Below are positions 1 to 7,224 of a stretch of DNA of 64,000 bases, one piece after another. The position numbers and the translations under genes were made by a program. The number at the start of each line of letters is the position of its first letter. Within the stretch, counting starts at the first letter, position 1. This DNA is from Bradyrhizobium sp. AZCC 1693 (lineage in GTDB: Bacteria > Pseudomonadota > Alphaproteobacteria > Rhizobiales > Xanthobacteraceae), in assembly GCF_036924745.1 (NCBI RefSeq), contig NZ_JAZHSD010000001.1, forward strand, positions 7,439,001-7,503,000, read 5' to 3'. Below the pieces are notes generated by a model. That model was not told the DNA's origin and searched no databases. It saw nothing but the letters and a program-made list of their open reading frames with translations.

Positions 1-204
1 GCGTTCGAGCGATTTGAGAACCTGGCTGAGCATCTTCTGCGAGATGCCTTCAATGGTGCGCCGTAACGCATTGAAACGCATCGGCTCGTCGCGCACGAGA
101 AGCAGGATTAACACCGCCCATTTGTCGCCGACGCGATCGAGAATCTGGCGCGTCGGGCAATCGGCCGAATAGGCGTTCGGGGTTTTCGAATTGGCGGCTT
201 TCAC
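1..204 (-). CDS. HxlR-family winged-helix transcriptional regulator (partial, 3' end outside window)
   Basis: The minus strand reads from a GTG at 204 preceded by GGAGTAACC, and 68 codons lie inside the window. After a short N-terminus comes CPTRQILDRVGDKWAVLILL, the start of an HxlR-type winged helix, followed by RFNALRRTIEGISQKMLSQ, the recognition-helix region. HxlR regulators are small DNA-binding proteins, often redox- or electrophile-responsive, and usually sit divergent from the gene they control. Here the divergent partner is an NAD(P)-binding oxidoreductase starting at 319. The early cysteine is the conserved residue used for sensing in several HxlR proteins. The C-terminal end lies beyond base 1. 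Confidence 0.85.
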   Translation of the reverse strand, partial: MKAANSKTPNAYSADCPTRQILDRVGDKWAVLILLLVRDEPMRFNALRRTIEGISQKMLSQVLKSLER

Positions 205-318
205 GGCGGTTACTCCGGCGTAATCAGGTGACCCAAAAGTGCTCTCTTCACACTTACATCCTTTTCGCTATCTAGTCACCATTGGATACCATATTCGCGT
301 ATCGAAAGGGAGACTTCC
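205..318. promoter_or_regulatory. Divergent promoter region, HxlR regulator / oxidoreductase
   Basis: This is a 114-bp intergenic region between divergently oriented genes. It has a lower GC content than the flanking genes and includes a CTCTTCACACTTACATCC stretch. By analogy with other HxlR pairs it should hold both promoters and the operator. I do not see a clean inverted repeat to name as the operator. Confidence 0.5.
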
Positions 319-930
319 ATGAAAATCGCCGTCATCGGCGCGTCCGGCAACGCCGGTTCGCGCATCACCGCCGAACTCGCCCGCCGCGGCCACAGCGTGA
401 CCGCCATCGCCCGCCATCCCGAGAAGGTTGCTGCCCAAGCCAACGTGACACCGACCAGGGGCGACGTGACGGACCAGGCCGGCCTTGCCCGGCTGCTGGC
501 CGGCCACGACGCCGCGATCAGCTCGGTTCATTTTCTTGACAGCGATCCGGTCAAGCTGATCGGGGCCGCCAGGGAATCGAAGGTCGGCCGCTACCTCGTC
601 GTCGGCGGCGCCGGCAGCCTCGAAGTGGCCCCGGGGGTCCGCCTGGTGACCACCCCGGGCTTTCCCGTGGCATACAAGGCAGAAGCCGAGAAGGGCGCCG
701 CCTTCCTCGACCTGCTCAAAGCCGAAAGGGAACTCAACTGGACCTTCCTGTCGCCCTCGGCCCTGTTTGTGGCCGGCGAGCGAACCGGCAAGTTCCGCCT
801 CGGGACCGACCAGCTTTTGACCGCTGCCGACGGCAAAAGCTCGATTTCCTTCGAGGACTTCGCAGTTGCACTCGCCGACGAGATCGAACGCCCGGCCCAT
901 ATACGCCAGCGCTTCACGGTCGGCTACTAA
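319..930 (+). CDS. NAD(P)-binding oxidoreductase, NmrA/YwnB-like atypical SDR
   Basis: This 203-residue protein opens with the dinucleotide-binding motif MKIAVIGASGNAGSRI, a Rossmann GxxGxxG at the extreme N-terminus typical of small NmrA/YwnB-like proteins. Later segments, YLVVGGAGSLEVAPG and WTFLSPSALF, also fit that family. Members bind NAD(P)H and act as reductases or redox sensors; the substrate cannot be read from sequence. A purine-rich AAAGGGAGACTTCC sits just before the ATG. The divergent HxlR gene is its likely regulator. The family call is solid, the reaction unknown. Confidence 0.85.
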   Translation: MKIAVIGASGNAGSRITAELARRGHSVTAIARHPEKVAAQANVTPTRGDVTDQAGLARLLAGHDAAISSVHFLDSDPVKLIGAARESKVGRYLVVGGAGSLEVAPGVRLVTTPGFPVAYKAEAEKGAAFLDLLKAERELNWTFLSPSALFVAGERTGKFRLGTDQLLTAADGKSSISFEDFAVALADEIERPAHIRQRFTVGY

Positions 931-1084
931 AGGACAGGCCGCCCCGATAGTTTTGCCTGTGCAAGGCCTTGGGGCGGTACTTCCACGGGGACGGACGATA
1001 TTGTCTGTGACAACCCGCCGCTATATAAGGCCGGCGCGGACGGACAATTTTCCGCCCCGCCTTGTACGTGAAGATGGGCTGGCC

Positions 1085-1495
1085 TTGGAAAAGTTGAAGA
1101 ATTATCGACCCTCCGAAAAAGAGCCTTTCATGAACGACCGCCAGCGCGATTATTTTCGCGCTAAGCTGCTGGCGTGGAAGGACGAGATCCTGAGGGAATC
1201 AAAGATTACCCTGCAGACCCTCCAGGAAGAGAACGTCAATCATCCCGATCTGGCTGATCGCGCCTCTTCCGAAACCGATCGCGCCATCGAACTGCGCGCC
1301 CGCGACCGCCAGCGCAAATTGATCTCCAAGATCGACGCCGCGCTGCAACGTATCGAGGACAACACCTACGGCTATTGCGAGGAGACCGGCGAGCCGATTT
1401 CGCTGAAGCGGCTGGAAGCCCGTCCGATCGCGACGCTGTCGGTGGAAGCGCAGGAACGCCACGAGAAGCGCGAGAAGGTTTACCGGGACGAGTAG
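1085..1495 (+). CDS. dksA: DksA-family RNA polymerase-binding transcription factor, single-cysteine type
   Basis: DksA binds the RNA polymerase secondary channel and, with ppGpp, adjusts transcription of rRNA, amino-acid and stress genes. The protein has the coiled-coil region with the acidic tip (DLADRASSETDRAIELRARD) and the zinc-finger region (YGYCEETGEPISLKRLEARP). Only the first of the four cysteines seen in E. coli DksA remains; the other positions are T, S and A. This single-cysteine pattern is known from Rhodobacter and other alphaproteobacteria. The start is uncertain: TTG at 1085 keeps the conserved KNYRPSEKEPF segment, whereas ATG at 1130 would remove it. Confidence 0.88.
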   Translation: MEKLKNYRPSEKEPFMNDRQRDYFRAKLLAWKDEILRESKITLQTLQEENVNHPDLADRASSETDRAIELRARDRQRKLISKIDAALQRIEDNTYGYCEETGEPISLKRLEARPIATLSVEAQERHEKREKVYRDE

Positions 1496-1567
1496 GGCAT
1501 TGAGGGGTGGCGACTGACCGTCCTGTGCGGTCAACGCTACGCGTTGCAAACAAGAAAGCCGCCGCCG

Positions 1568-2353
1568 ATGGACAAAATTCTCGCGGCCGCACAGATCATC
1601 GCCACCGCGCGCCGCAATCGCACGCCGCTGGCCGCGCTTCCGCCTGATCTTGTGCCAGGCGACGAGGCGGCAGGTTATCAGATACAGCGCGCGGTCCACG
1701 ATCTGCTGCTGCCGCAGACAGGCAGCCTGGTCGGTTACAAGATCGGCTGCACCAGCGCGGTGATGCAGCAATATCTCGACATCCCCCATCCCTGCGGCGG
1801 CGGTGTATTCGCCAAGGGCGTTCACGACAGCGGCGCCAAGCTACGATTCGGCGATTACGTTCGCGTCGGCGTCGAATGCGAGATCGCGGTGCGGCTCGCG
1901 CGCAATGTCGTGCCGACCGAAGCGCCGTTCACTGCGGAATGGGTGATGGAGGCGATCGAGGCCTACCACCCCGCGATCGAGATCGTCGACGACCGCTACG
2001 TCAAATGGGAGACGATGGGCGCGCCGACGCTTGTTGCCGATGATTTCTTCGCCGCCGGCTGCGTGCTCGGCAAGGCGGTGGCGCGCACCAGGGCGCCGGA
2101 CCTGCTCACGGTCAAGGGCCGCGCCATCGTCAACGGCAAGGAGGCCGGGCGCGGCACCGGCGCCGACGTGCTCGGCCATCCCCACAACGCGCTGGCCTGG
2201 CTCGCCAATCATCTCGCCGAAGAGGGCAAGGGGCTGCATGCCGGACAGATCGTGCTCACAGGCAGTCTCGTGAAAACCGTCTGGCTCGATGCGGGCGACA
2301 GCGTGAAGATGGAGCTCGACGGATTGGGGACGGTGGAAGCGAAGTTCGGGTAG
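1568..2353 (+). CDS. 2-keto-4-pentenoate hydratase-like protein (FAA-hydrolase fold)
   Basis: The 261-residue product matches the hydratase/decarboxylase branch of the fumarylacetoacetate hydrolase superfamily (MhpD, XylJ, HpaH type). These enzymes hydrate or decarboxylate 2-oxo acids in aromatic meta-cleavage pathways using a divalent metal. Family signatures are GYKIGCTSAVMQ near residue 60, VECEIAVRLAR near 105 and AIEIVDDRYVKWETMGAPTL near 145. No other meta-cleavage gene is adjacent, so the pathway is unclear and it may act as an orphan hydratase. The start is the ATG at 1568. Confidence 0.85.
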   Translation: MDKILAAAQIIATARRNRTPLAALPPDLVPGDEAAGYQIQRAVHDLLLPQTGSLVGYKIGCTSAVMQQYLDIPHPCGGGVFAKGVHDSGAKLRFGDYVRVGVECEIAVRLARNVVPTEAPFTAEWVMEAIEAYHPAIEIVDDRYVKWETMGAPTLVADDFFAAGCVLGKAVARTRAPDLLTVKGRAIVNGKEAGRGTGADVLGHPHNALAWLANHLAEEGKGLHAGQIVLTGSLVKTVWLDAGDSVKMELDGLGTVEAKFG

Positions 2354-2500
2354 GCTCCGTAGGATGGGCAAAGCGACTTGTCCGCCGTAGCTCAACGAGC
2401 GAAGGCGGAAGCGCGCCCACCATTCAGCACAATGATTTTGAAAGATGGTGGGCACGGCGCAAAGCCGCGCCTTTGCCTACCCTACGATCGGTGATTGCGT
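2354..2500. repeat. Bradyrhizobium-type dispersed palindromic repeat
   Basis: The gap carries GTAGGATGGGCAAAGCGAC near its left end and the related GCCTTTGCCTACCCTACGAT near its right end as imperfect inverted arms. Between them are smaller arms, GCGCCCACCATTCA and GATGGTGGGCACGGC. This nested layout is the common intergenic palindrome of Bradyrhizobium genomes; assignment to that repeat class is from memory. It separates the hydratase from the next gene and probably folds in RNA. Confidence 0.7.
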
Positions 2501-2501
2501 G

Positions 2502-3314
2502 ATGGCAGAAAGCGTTCCGTCGGTTCTTGAATCCGAAGCACGAGGTGAAATCGCCGACATCTATGCCGACATTCGAAAAGTTCTCGGCACCAGCGTGGTC
2601 AACCTGATCTGGCGCAACCTCGCGACCATGCCGGGCGCGCTGGAATGGACGTGGTCCACCGTCCGTCCGCTCTATCTCGGCGATGGCCCATTGCATGCCG
2701 AAGCCGTCAGGCAAGCGATCGCGTTGCCGGACTGGCCCGGCTTCTCCACCGACACCTTAGCTGCTGCGGGCGTGGACGCGGCCGAACGCGCGCTCATTCG
2801 TGATGTGCTCGACAGCTATCAATACACCAACGCGCTGGCGCTCGTCGCGCTCTCGGCGCTGCTGGCGCGTTACGAGCCGCGCCCGGCCGATACCGTGATG
2901 GCTGCCGATACCGCGCCAAAACCGCCGGGCGCCAAGATCCCGGAATTGCCGCCGATGGATGCGCTCGATCCCGAAGTGGCGGCGCTGGTCGGCGAATTGA
3001 ATTCCTTCGGCGAAGACACCGAGCCGCAGCTGATCGCGAGCATGTACCGGCATCTCGCTTACTGGCCGGCCTACCTGGCGCTGGTGCGAACCATGCTGGC
3101 GCCGCTGCAGCGAGAAGGGCGGCTAAACGCGCTGACGCTTTCGACTCGCGCGCTTGGGTATGCTCATGGCGCTGTTCTCGCGTCACAACTGAAACCTGCC
3201 ACGCCGCCGGATACGCTGAAGGGCGCGCTCGCTTCCTGCCGCCTGTTCGTCGAACATCCGATCGCGCGCATGACGGGACTCTGCGCCCTGATCCGGCGCG
3301 CGACGCCGGAGTGA
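2502..3314 (+). CDS. DehI-like (halocarboxylic acid dehydrogenase family) protein
   Basis: From the ATG at 2502 the product is 270 residues. Its layout recalls the all-helical DehI family of 2-haloacid dehalogenases: an opening GEIADIYADIRKVLG, then WRNLATMPGALEWTWSTVRP, a repeat-like second half (DALDPEVAALVGELN ... LIASMYRHLAYWPAYLALV) and a C-terminal helix. The two halves look like an internal duplication, which is also a DehI property. Many members in soil bacteria have no proven dehalogenase activity, so I name the fold and not the reaction. An in-frame start at 2445 lies inside the repeat element and is less likely. Confidence 0.6.
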   Translation: MAESVPSVLESEARGEIADIYADIRKVLGTSVVNLIWRNLATMPGALEWTWSTVRPLYLGDGPLHAEAVRQAIALPDWPGFSTDTLAAAGVDAAERALIRDVLDSYQYTNALALVALSALLARYEPRPADTVMAADTAPKPPGAKIPELPPMDALDPEVAALVGELNSFGEDTEPQLIASMYRHLAYWPAYLALVRTMLAPLQREGRLNALTLSTRALGYAHGAVLASQLKPATPPDTLKGALASCRLFVEHPIARMTGLCALIRRATPE

Positions 3315-3318
3315 CGCA

Positions 3319-3744
3319 TCAACCGTCGGAGCACTTCAGATCGGATTTATCCCAGAATGCCTTGATCGCTGCGAAGGGCACCGAGAGTCGTTCCCGATTC
3401 CCCATGAGTCGCAGCAAGACCTCGAAGCGGTCGTCCTTTATGTTCAACTGCTCGAAGTCATTCTGCAGGATGATGGTCATATCGTCGGGGTATTTCGACT
3501 TGAGGCCGATCGACAGCTTCACGCCGTCGGCGTGGGTGCGGAACGTGATATTGACCGGCCGCTGCTCCGAGGCGAGCTTGAGCGTCTCGGCAATCTTGGA
3601 GCGTGCTGTCGGCTTGCTGCACGACTCGGCGAACGCGGGCGAGGCCGGGATGAGGATCGCGAGGATGAGAAGTATTGCTGCATAAGAGATGGCCACACCC
3701 CGCACTTGCGGGGTATCCAGTACGCCGCGACCTGTCGTGTCCAT
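3319..3744 (-). CDS. Secreted protein with an SspB-like domain
   Basis: The minus strand encodes about 141 residues. The N-terminus has a hydrophobic signal sequence (ISYAAILLILAILIPASPAFA) ending at a likely signal-peptidase I site. The mature part reads ITFRTHADGVKLS, YPDDMTIILQNDFEQLNI and RLSVPFAAIKAFWD. These line up block by block with the peptide-binding domain of alphaproteobacterial SspB, the cytoplasmic adaptor that hands ssrA-tagged proteins to ClpXP. The usual SspB N-terminal helix and C-terminal ClpX-binding tail are absent. The start is not fixed by a strong ribosome-binding site: 3744 is chosen, 3795 and an internal GTG are alternatives. The domain call is by eye. Confidence 0.65.
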   Translation of the reverse strand: MDTTGRGVLDTPQVRGVAISYAAILLILAILIPASPAFAESCSKPTARSKIAETLKLASEQRPVNITFRTHADGVKLSIGLKSKYPDDMTIILQNDFEQLNIKDDRFEVLLRLMGNRERLSVPFAAIKAFWDKSDLKCSDG

Positions 3745-4377
3745 CACTGCTGTCTCTGGAATACTCGATCGCCTGCCTGCGAGGACGAACGACAACTGGC
3801 TGTGTGTTTGCGTTGCCGCAGCGCGCCTTCACCCAGGTTCATGCTAACCGGTTCCCTCAAAAAAGAAAGAGGGCGCAGGGAATGCCGGGCCGCCGGCCAC
3901 CCGCAGCCCGCGCCCATTGGTAGCAGGCACACGCTTGTCACCGCAGGTATTCGCGATCACCCGACGCTTCCTGTGCAGGGTTTTTTGACGACTTAACTCG
4001 TGTTCTCGCCGACGACGAGTTCGTCCTGGCAACGTCGCCGGGACATTAATGGTTAATCGAAAACCTGGTCGGGCTCGAAGAAGGTTCGCCTCGCGTGGCG
4101 CGAATAATGGATGCCAGGACCAGCCGATCCCGCCGCCCGCAGCTTCGTTAACCAATCTTATCGGTGGGCATGGTTGCCGATCGAAGTCCTGGCGGAGGCG
4201 TTCGAGCGCCGCTTGTTTGCGCGCCGTTGCGCACTCGGGGAATGCTGCCCCTGCGACAAACCTGCACACCCAGCCTTTGGCGCAAATCGTCCCCCCGAGA
4301 AGCGCTGGAGCCTGCCCTTTTTGACGAACCCGGCAAGAAGACGCTGCAGCGCCATTTCATCGCGCGGCGCATTGCCG
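3745..4377. other. Gene-poor stretch of about 630 bp
   Basis: No convincing gene is visible. Short open frames exist on both strands but have arginine-, serine- and proline-rich compositions typical of antisense shadows in high-GC DNA. On the minus strand near 4260-4360 one frame reads LLAGFVKKGRLQRFSGG, faintly like the start of a cyclopropane-fatty-acyl synthase. It soon becomes unrecognisable and could be a decayed remnant. Several TTAA-containing patches (4050-4060, 4148-4153) may be promoter elements. Confidence 0.4.
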
Positions 4378-4458
4378 TCACAGGCTGATGACATACGCGC
4401 TCATCACCAGCAAAATGGCGACGCTTATAGCGATAATGATCAAGAAGAATTTTCCCAT
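4378..4458 (-). CDS. 26-residue single-pass membrane peptide (candidate small protein)
   Basis: On the minus strand an ATG at 4458 follows a strong ribosome-binding site, AGAGGTAG, at good spacing. The frame reads M-G-K-F, then a hydrophobic run including LIIIAISVAILLVM, and ends at TGA after 26 codons. A charged N-terminus and one transmembrane helix are the pattern of small regulatory membrane peptides. It lies downstream of, and on the same strand as, the PRC-barrel gene but beyond a hairpin, so it may be separately transcribed. I do not recognise a family. Confidence 0.5.
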   Translation of the reverse strand: MGKFFLIIIAISVAILLVMSAYVISL

Positions 4459-4539
4459 TGCTCTACCTCTTTAGGTCCCCAACGCAAAGCAGCAGGAATA
4501 GTTCTCGGCTGGCGGGCAAACGCACCTGCGTTCGCAGAA

Positions 4540-4560
4540 GGCCCGCCATCGAGGCGGGCC
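4540..4560 (-). terminator. Hairpin after the PRC-barrel gene
   Basis: GGCCCGCC and GGCGGGCC form an 8-bp perfect stem around a 5-nt loop. Read on the minus strand it lies 27 bp past the PRC-barrel stop. The following T-rich tract is short (TTCT), so it may be a weak or Rho-assisted terminator. Confidence 0.5.
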
Positions 4561-4586
4561 CTCCGGAGGTCGAGGCGTGACCACGA

Positions 4587-4946
4587 TCAGATCGCGACGC
4601 CGTAATAGTCGTTGACGGCGCGGGTCCTGGTCGGGTCGCTCCAGTTCCAGGTATTGTCATTGCGGTAATGCGGTGCGCCCTTGAGCTGAGCTTCCGTCAC
4701 GCCGGTGACGTAGCCGCCGAGCGAGGTGTCGTATTTCAGCGATTGCCATGGCAGCGGGTAGTGGTCGTCGCCGATGCCGAGAAAACCTCCGAGGGACAGC
4801 ATGGCGTAAGATACCTTGCCGCTCTTCTTGTCGATCATGACGCGCTCGATCGAGCCGATCTTGTTTTGATCGGCGCCATAGACCGCAGTTCCCCCGACCT
4901 TGTCGCTGCCAACCAGGTTATCGGTTTCGTTTGCGTCCAAAGCCAT
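4587..4946 (-). CDS. PRC-barrel domain protein
   Basis: The ATG at 4946 is chosen because CTGGAGGAAATC stands directly before it. The protein is 119 residues. Its N-terminal half fits a PRC-barrel beta fold: NLVGSDKVGGTAVYGADQNKIGSIERVMIDKKSG, then VSYAMLSLGGFLGIGDDHYPLPW. The C-terminus (PHYRNDNTWNWSDPTRTRAVNDYYGV) is typical of stress-associated PRC-barrel proteins in Hyphomicrobiales, often close to general-stress genes. PRC barrels bind protein or RNA partners; the partner here is unknown. Confidence 0.85.
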   Translation of the reverse strand: MALDANETDNLVGSDKVGGTAVYGADQNKIGSIERVMIDKKSGKVSYAMLSLGGFLGIGDDHYPLPWQSLKYDTSLGGYVTGVTEAQLKGAPHYRNDNTWNWSDPTRTRAVNDYYGVAI

Positions 4947-5239
4947 GATTTCCTCCAGTTGAGATTTGAAGGACGGAAAGCGAAAACGCGCGAGGAGCCG
5001 CTCCTGACAGGAGAGCGACGCTGCCCACTGCAAACGGTGAAGTCGCGCAAGTAGCGGAGTTCCTGTGTTACGTTTTGGACGAGCGCAAGATTGCTGATCG
5101 CGGTCGTCGCGGCCGTTGCCCGCGGCGCGCCCTGAAGCGCGCTCGATCACCTAACAGTGACGTAAACGATGTGAAGCAGCTCACGCGGCGCTTCCGCGAT
5201 TGGGCGCAACGAATGTCGAAGGAAACGTGGGAGGGAAAA

Positions 5240-5497
5240 ATGCGTATTGTATTTCTTGCCTTCGTGACATCGGCAATTGTCTTCCTGACCGGCATAAACG
5301 CGGCTTCGGCGAAGGATTACCCTTATTGCATTCAGGGTGACGACTTCGCCGGCGGGTCAGGCGAGTGTATCTTCTCGACGAGCGCGCAGTGTCAGGCCGC
5401 GGCTTCGGGCCGGACGGCTTATTGCGCCGACAATCGCAACTTCAGCGCCAACGCCCAGCACATCGACAAGAGCCGTGCCCGTCGTCGTTCGAACTGA
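5240..5497 (+). CDS. DUF3551 small secreted protein
   Basis: This 85-residue protein begins with a signal peptide (IVFLAFVTSAIVFLTGINAASA) and continues KDYPYCIQGDDFAGGSGECIFST, QCQAAASGRTAYCADN. Four cysteines, spaced as in DUF3551 proteins, probably form two disulfides in the periplasm. DUF3551 is abundant and multicopy in Bradyrhizobium and has no assigned function. The start follows GGGAGGGAAAA. The C-terminus ends in a basic SRARRRSN tail. Confidence 0.85.
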   Translation: MRIVFLAFVTSAIVFLTGINAASAKDYPYCIQGDDFAGGSGECIFSTSAQCQAAASGRTAYCADNRNFSANAQHIDKSRARRRSN

Positions 5498-5544
5498 AAT
5501 CGGACGGCGCGAATAGCATTCACGACGTTTCGCGATGCACCGTT

Positions 5545-5687
5545 CAAAAACGATCGCGGCCTCCGCCAGGGAAGCTGACGGAGGCCGCGTTGACACTTCA
5601 TCGCGCCGAGGTTCGCGATGGAGTGTGGGAGCTCGGGATAAGACGCAGAACGGCACAGCACGTCCATCACCCGCTGGCCGTAGCGGG
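5545..5687. repeat. Degenerate second copy of the flgH 3' end and hairpin (left copy)
   Basis: This stretch matches 8958-9101 nearly base for base with scattered substitutions and small indels. Shared landmarks are the hairpin arms GGCCTCCGCCA and TGACGGAGGCC, then GTGGGAGCTCGG, and CAGCACGTCCATCACC followed by GCTGGCCGTAGCGGG. Read on the minus strand it encodes RYGQRVMDVL, against RYGQQVMDVL at the FlgH C-terminus, then loses the correct ending. It is a non-functional flgH fragment lying upstream of the tct operon, in the same orientation as the right copy. Confidence 0.85.
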
Positions 5688-5692
5688 CATGC

Positions 5693-5724
5693 GAGCCGCC
5701 GCAGGGCTTCCCCCTGCGGGGCTC
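5693..5724. other. Strong inverted repeat upstream of tctC
   Basis: GAGCCGCCGCAGGG and CCCTGCGGGGCTC are complementary arms with a short CTTCC-like loop, about 60 bp before the tctC start. It could be a terminator insulating tctC, an attenuator in the tct leader, or part of the junction created when the flgH fragment was duplicated. No clear T-run follows on either strand. Confidence 0.5.
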
Positions 5725-5785
5725 GGCTGTTATTGTCCCGACAGAGAGCCTGAATGGCCCACGAGACGACACCGGGAGATGACGG

Positions 5786-6748
5786 ATGGCAAGGACGTTG
5801 GTGACGATGGCCGGCGCTGCCGCGCTGACCGGGGTGCTGGCTGCTTTATCGGCGCCGGCGATGGCGCAATATCCCGATCGCCCCATCAAGATGATCGTGC
5901 CATGGGCCGCGGGCGGCGATACCGACAACATCTTCCGGCCGTTCGCCGTCGAATTCCAGAAGCATATCGGCCAGCCGGTGGTAGTCGCCAATGTCGGCGG
6001 CGCATCCGGCACTACCGGCGCACGCGAGGCCAAGGCGGCGGCGCCCGACGGCTATACGGTCTACGCAGTACACGACTATATCCATCTGACGTTCTATGCG
6101 GGCATCAGCGACGTCAAATACAGCGACTTCGAGCCGATCTGTCTGGTCTCGGCGACGCCCTCGGTGCTGACCGCAAGCGCCAAGACGCCCTGGAAGAACT
6201 GGCAGGAGCTCGCCGACGACGCCAGGAAGCGGCCGGGCGAGATCACGGTCGGCGCCACGCTCGGCTCGACCAGCCATATCTTTCCGGCACTGATCGAGAA
6301 AGCGGCCGGCTTGAAATTCAAGCTCGTGTCCTACGACGGCCTGGCCCCGCGAATGAACGCGCTGCTCGGCGGCCACATCAACCTCACCGACTCCAACCTG
6401 ACGCAGAAGGGCAAGGTCGAAGCCGGCTTGCTGCGCTACATCGCGATCGCCAGCGAGAAGCGCGATCCGGAAGTGCCCGACGTGCCGACGCTCAAGGAGC
6501 TCGGCATGAACATCGTGTATGAAGTGGCGCGCGGCATCTTCGTTCCCAAGGGAACGCCCGCGCCGGTGCGCGCCAAGCTCGAGGACGCCTGCACCAAGGC
6601 GACCAAGGAGCCGAGCTTCGCCCAGGCGATGAAGCTGCAGGGCACCCGCGTGGCGTTCCTCAATGCCAGTGACTATGCGAAGTTCCTCGCCAAGATCGAC
6701 GACGAGAACAAGGTCGTCATGACCGATCTCGGCCTGATCAAGAAATGA
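5786..6748 (+). CDS. tctC: Tripartite tricarboxylate transporter substrate-binding protein (TctC/Bug family)
   Basis: The periplasmic solute-binding component has 320 residues. It has a signal peptide (ending APAMA, near residue 27) followed by QYPDRPIKMIVPWAAGGDTDN, the standard Bug-family opening that forms the ligand pocket. GASGTTGAREAKAAAPDGYT near 75 and VPTLKELG near 235 are also family marks. It would deliver a carboxylate to the TctAB membrane proteins encoded directly downstream; the ligand cannot be told from sequence. GGGAGATGACGG precedes the ATG. The stop overlaps tctB by 4 bp (ATGA). Confidence 0.93.
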   Translation: MARTLVTMAGAAALTGVLAALSAPAMAQYPDRPIKMIVPWAAGGDTDNIFRPFAVEFQKHIGQPVVVANVGGASGTTGAREAKAAAPDGYTVYAVHDYIHLTFYAGISDVKYSDFEPICLVSATPSVLTASAKTPWKNWQELADDARKRPGEITVGATLGSTSHIFPALIEKAAGLKFKLVSYDGLAPRMNALLGGHINLTDSNLTQKGKVEAGLLRYIAIASEKRDPEVPDVPTLKELGMNIVYEVARGIFVPKGTPAPVRAKLEDACTKATKEPSFAQAMKLQGTRVAFLNASDYAKFLAKIDDENKVVMTDLGLIKK

Positions 6749-7224
6749 GTATCGGCCGCGACGGAATTGCCGGGCTGATCCTGCTCGCGATCAGCCTGGT
6801 CCTCCTGGTCAAATCCTTCCAGCTTCCGTCCCTTGCCATCGTTCCGGTCGGGCCGGGCTTTTACCCGGCCATCGTGCTGTCGTTCATGGCGGCTGCGAGC
6901 GCGCTGCTGGTCCTGCAAGACCTCCTGAAGCCCCGCCCGATGGCTGAAGCCGGCGTGGGCGACGCGCCGCGACGAAACTATCGCCTGGTCGTCATCGCAT
7001 TCGCGATCGTCGGCGGCTATGTGGTGCTGCTGCCGCTTTTGGGATTTCGTGTCGCCACCGTCCTGTTCGTCGGCGCACTGCAGGCCGCATTGGGCCGGCC
7101 GCAAACGGCACGGCAATGGGTTGTGCTCGCCATGATCGCGCTCGGCACCGCCGTGGTGAGCTATTTCATTTTCGAACGCTACCTGCTGGTGCTGCTGCCG
7201 CGCGGCGCATGGACGGGTTTTTAG
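6745..7224 (+). CDS. tctB: TctB, small membrane subunit of tripartite tricarboxylate transporter
   Basis: This 159-residue protein has four predicted transmembrane segments, the hallmark of TctB: around residues 5-22, 35-52, 78-115 and 120-150. Sequence marks are VGPGFYPAIVLSFM and a long hydrophobic C-terminal half. It forms the inner-membrane complex with TctA. It overlaps tctC by 4 bp and its stop abuts the tctA start, so the three are translationally coupled. Confidence 0.88.
   Translation: MSIGRDGIAGLILLAISLVLLVKSFQLPSLAIVPVGPGFYPAIVLSFMAAASALLVLQDLLKPRPMAEAGVGDAPRRNYRLVVIAFAIVGGYVVLLPLLGFRVATVLFVGALQAALGRPQTARQWVVLAMIALGTAVVSYFIFERYLLVLLPRGAWTGF

Noticed and set aside
5693..5724. The hairpin before tctC considered as a riboswitch.
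   Set aside because: It is a simple two-arm stem with no conserved junction or known aptamer sequence.
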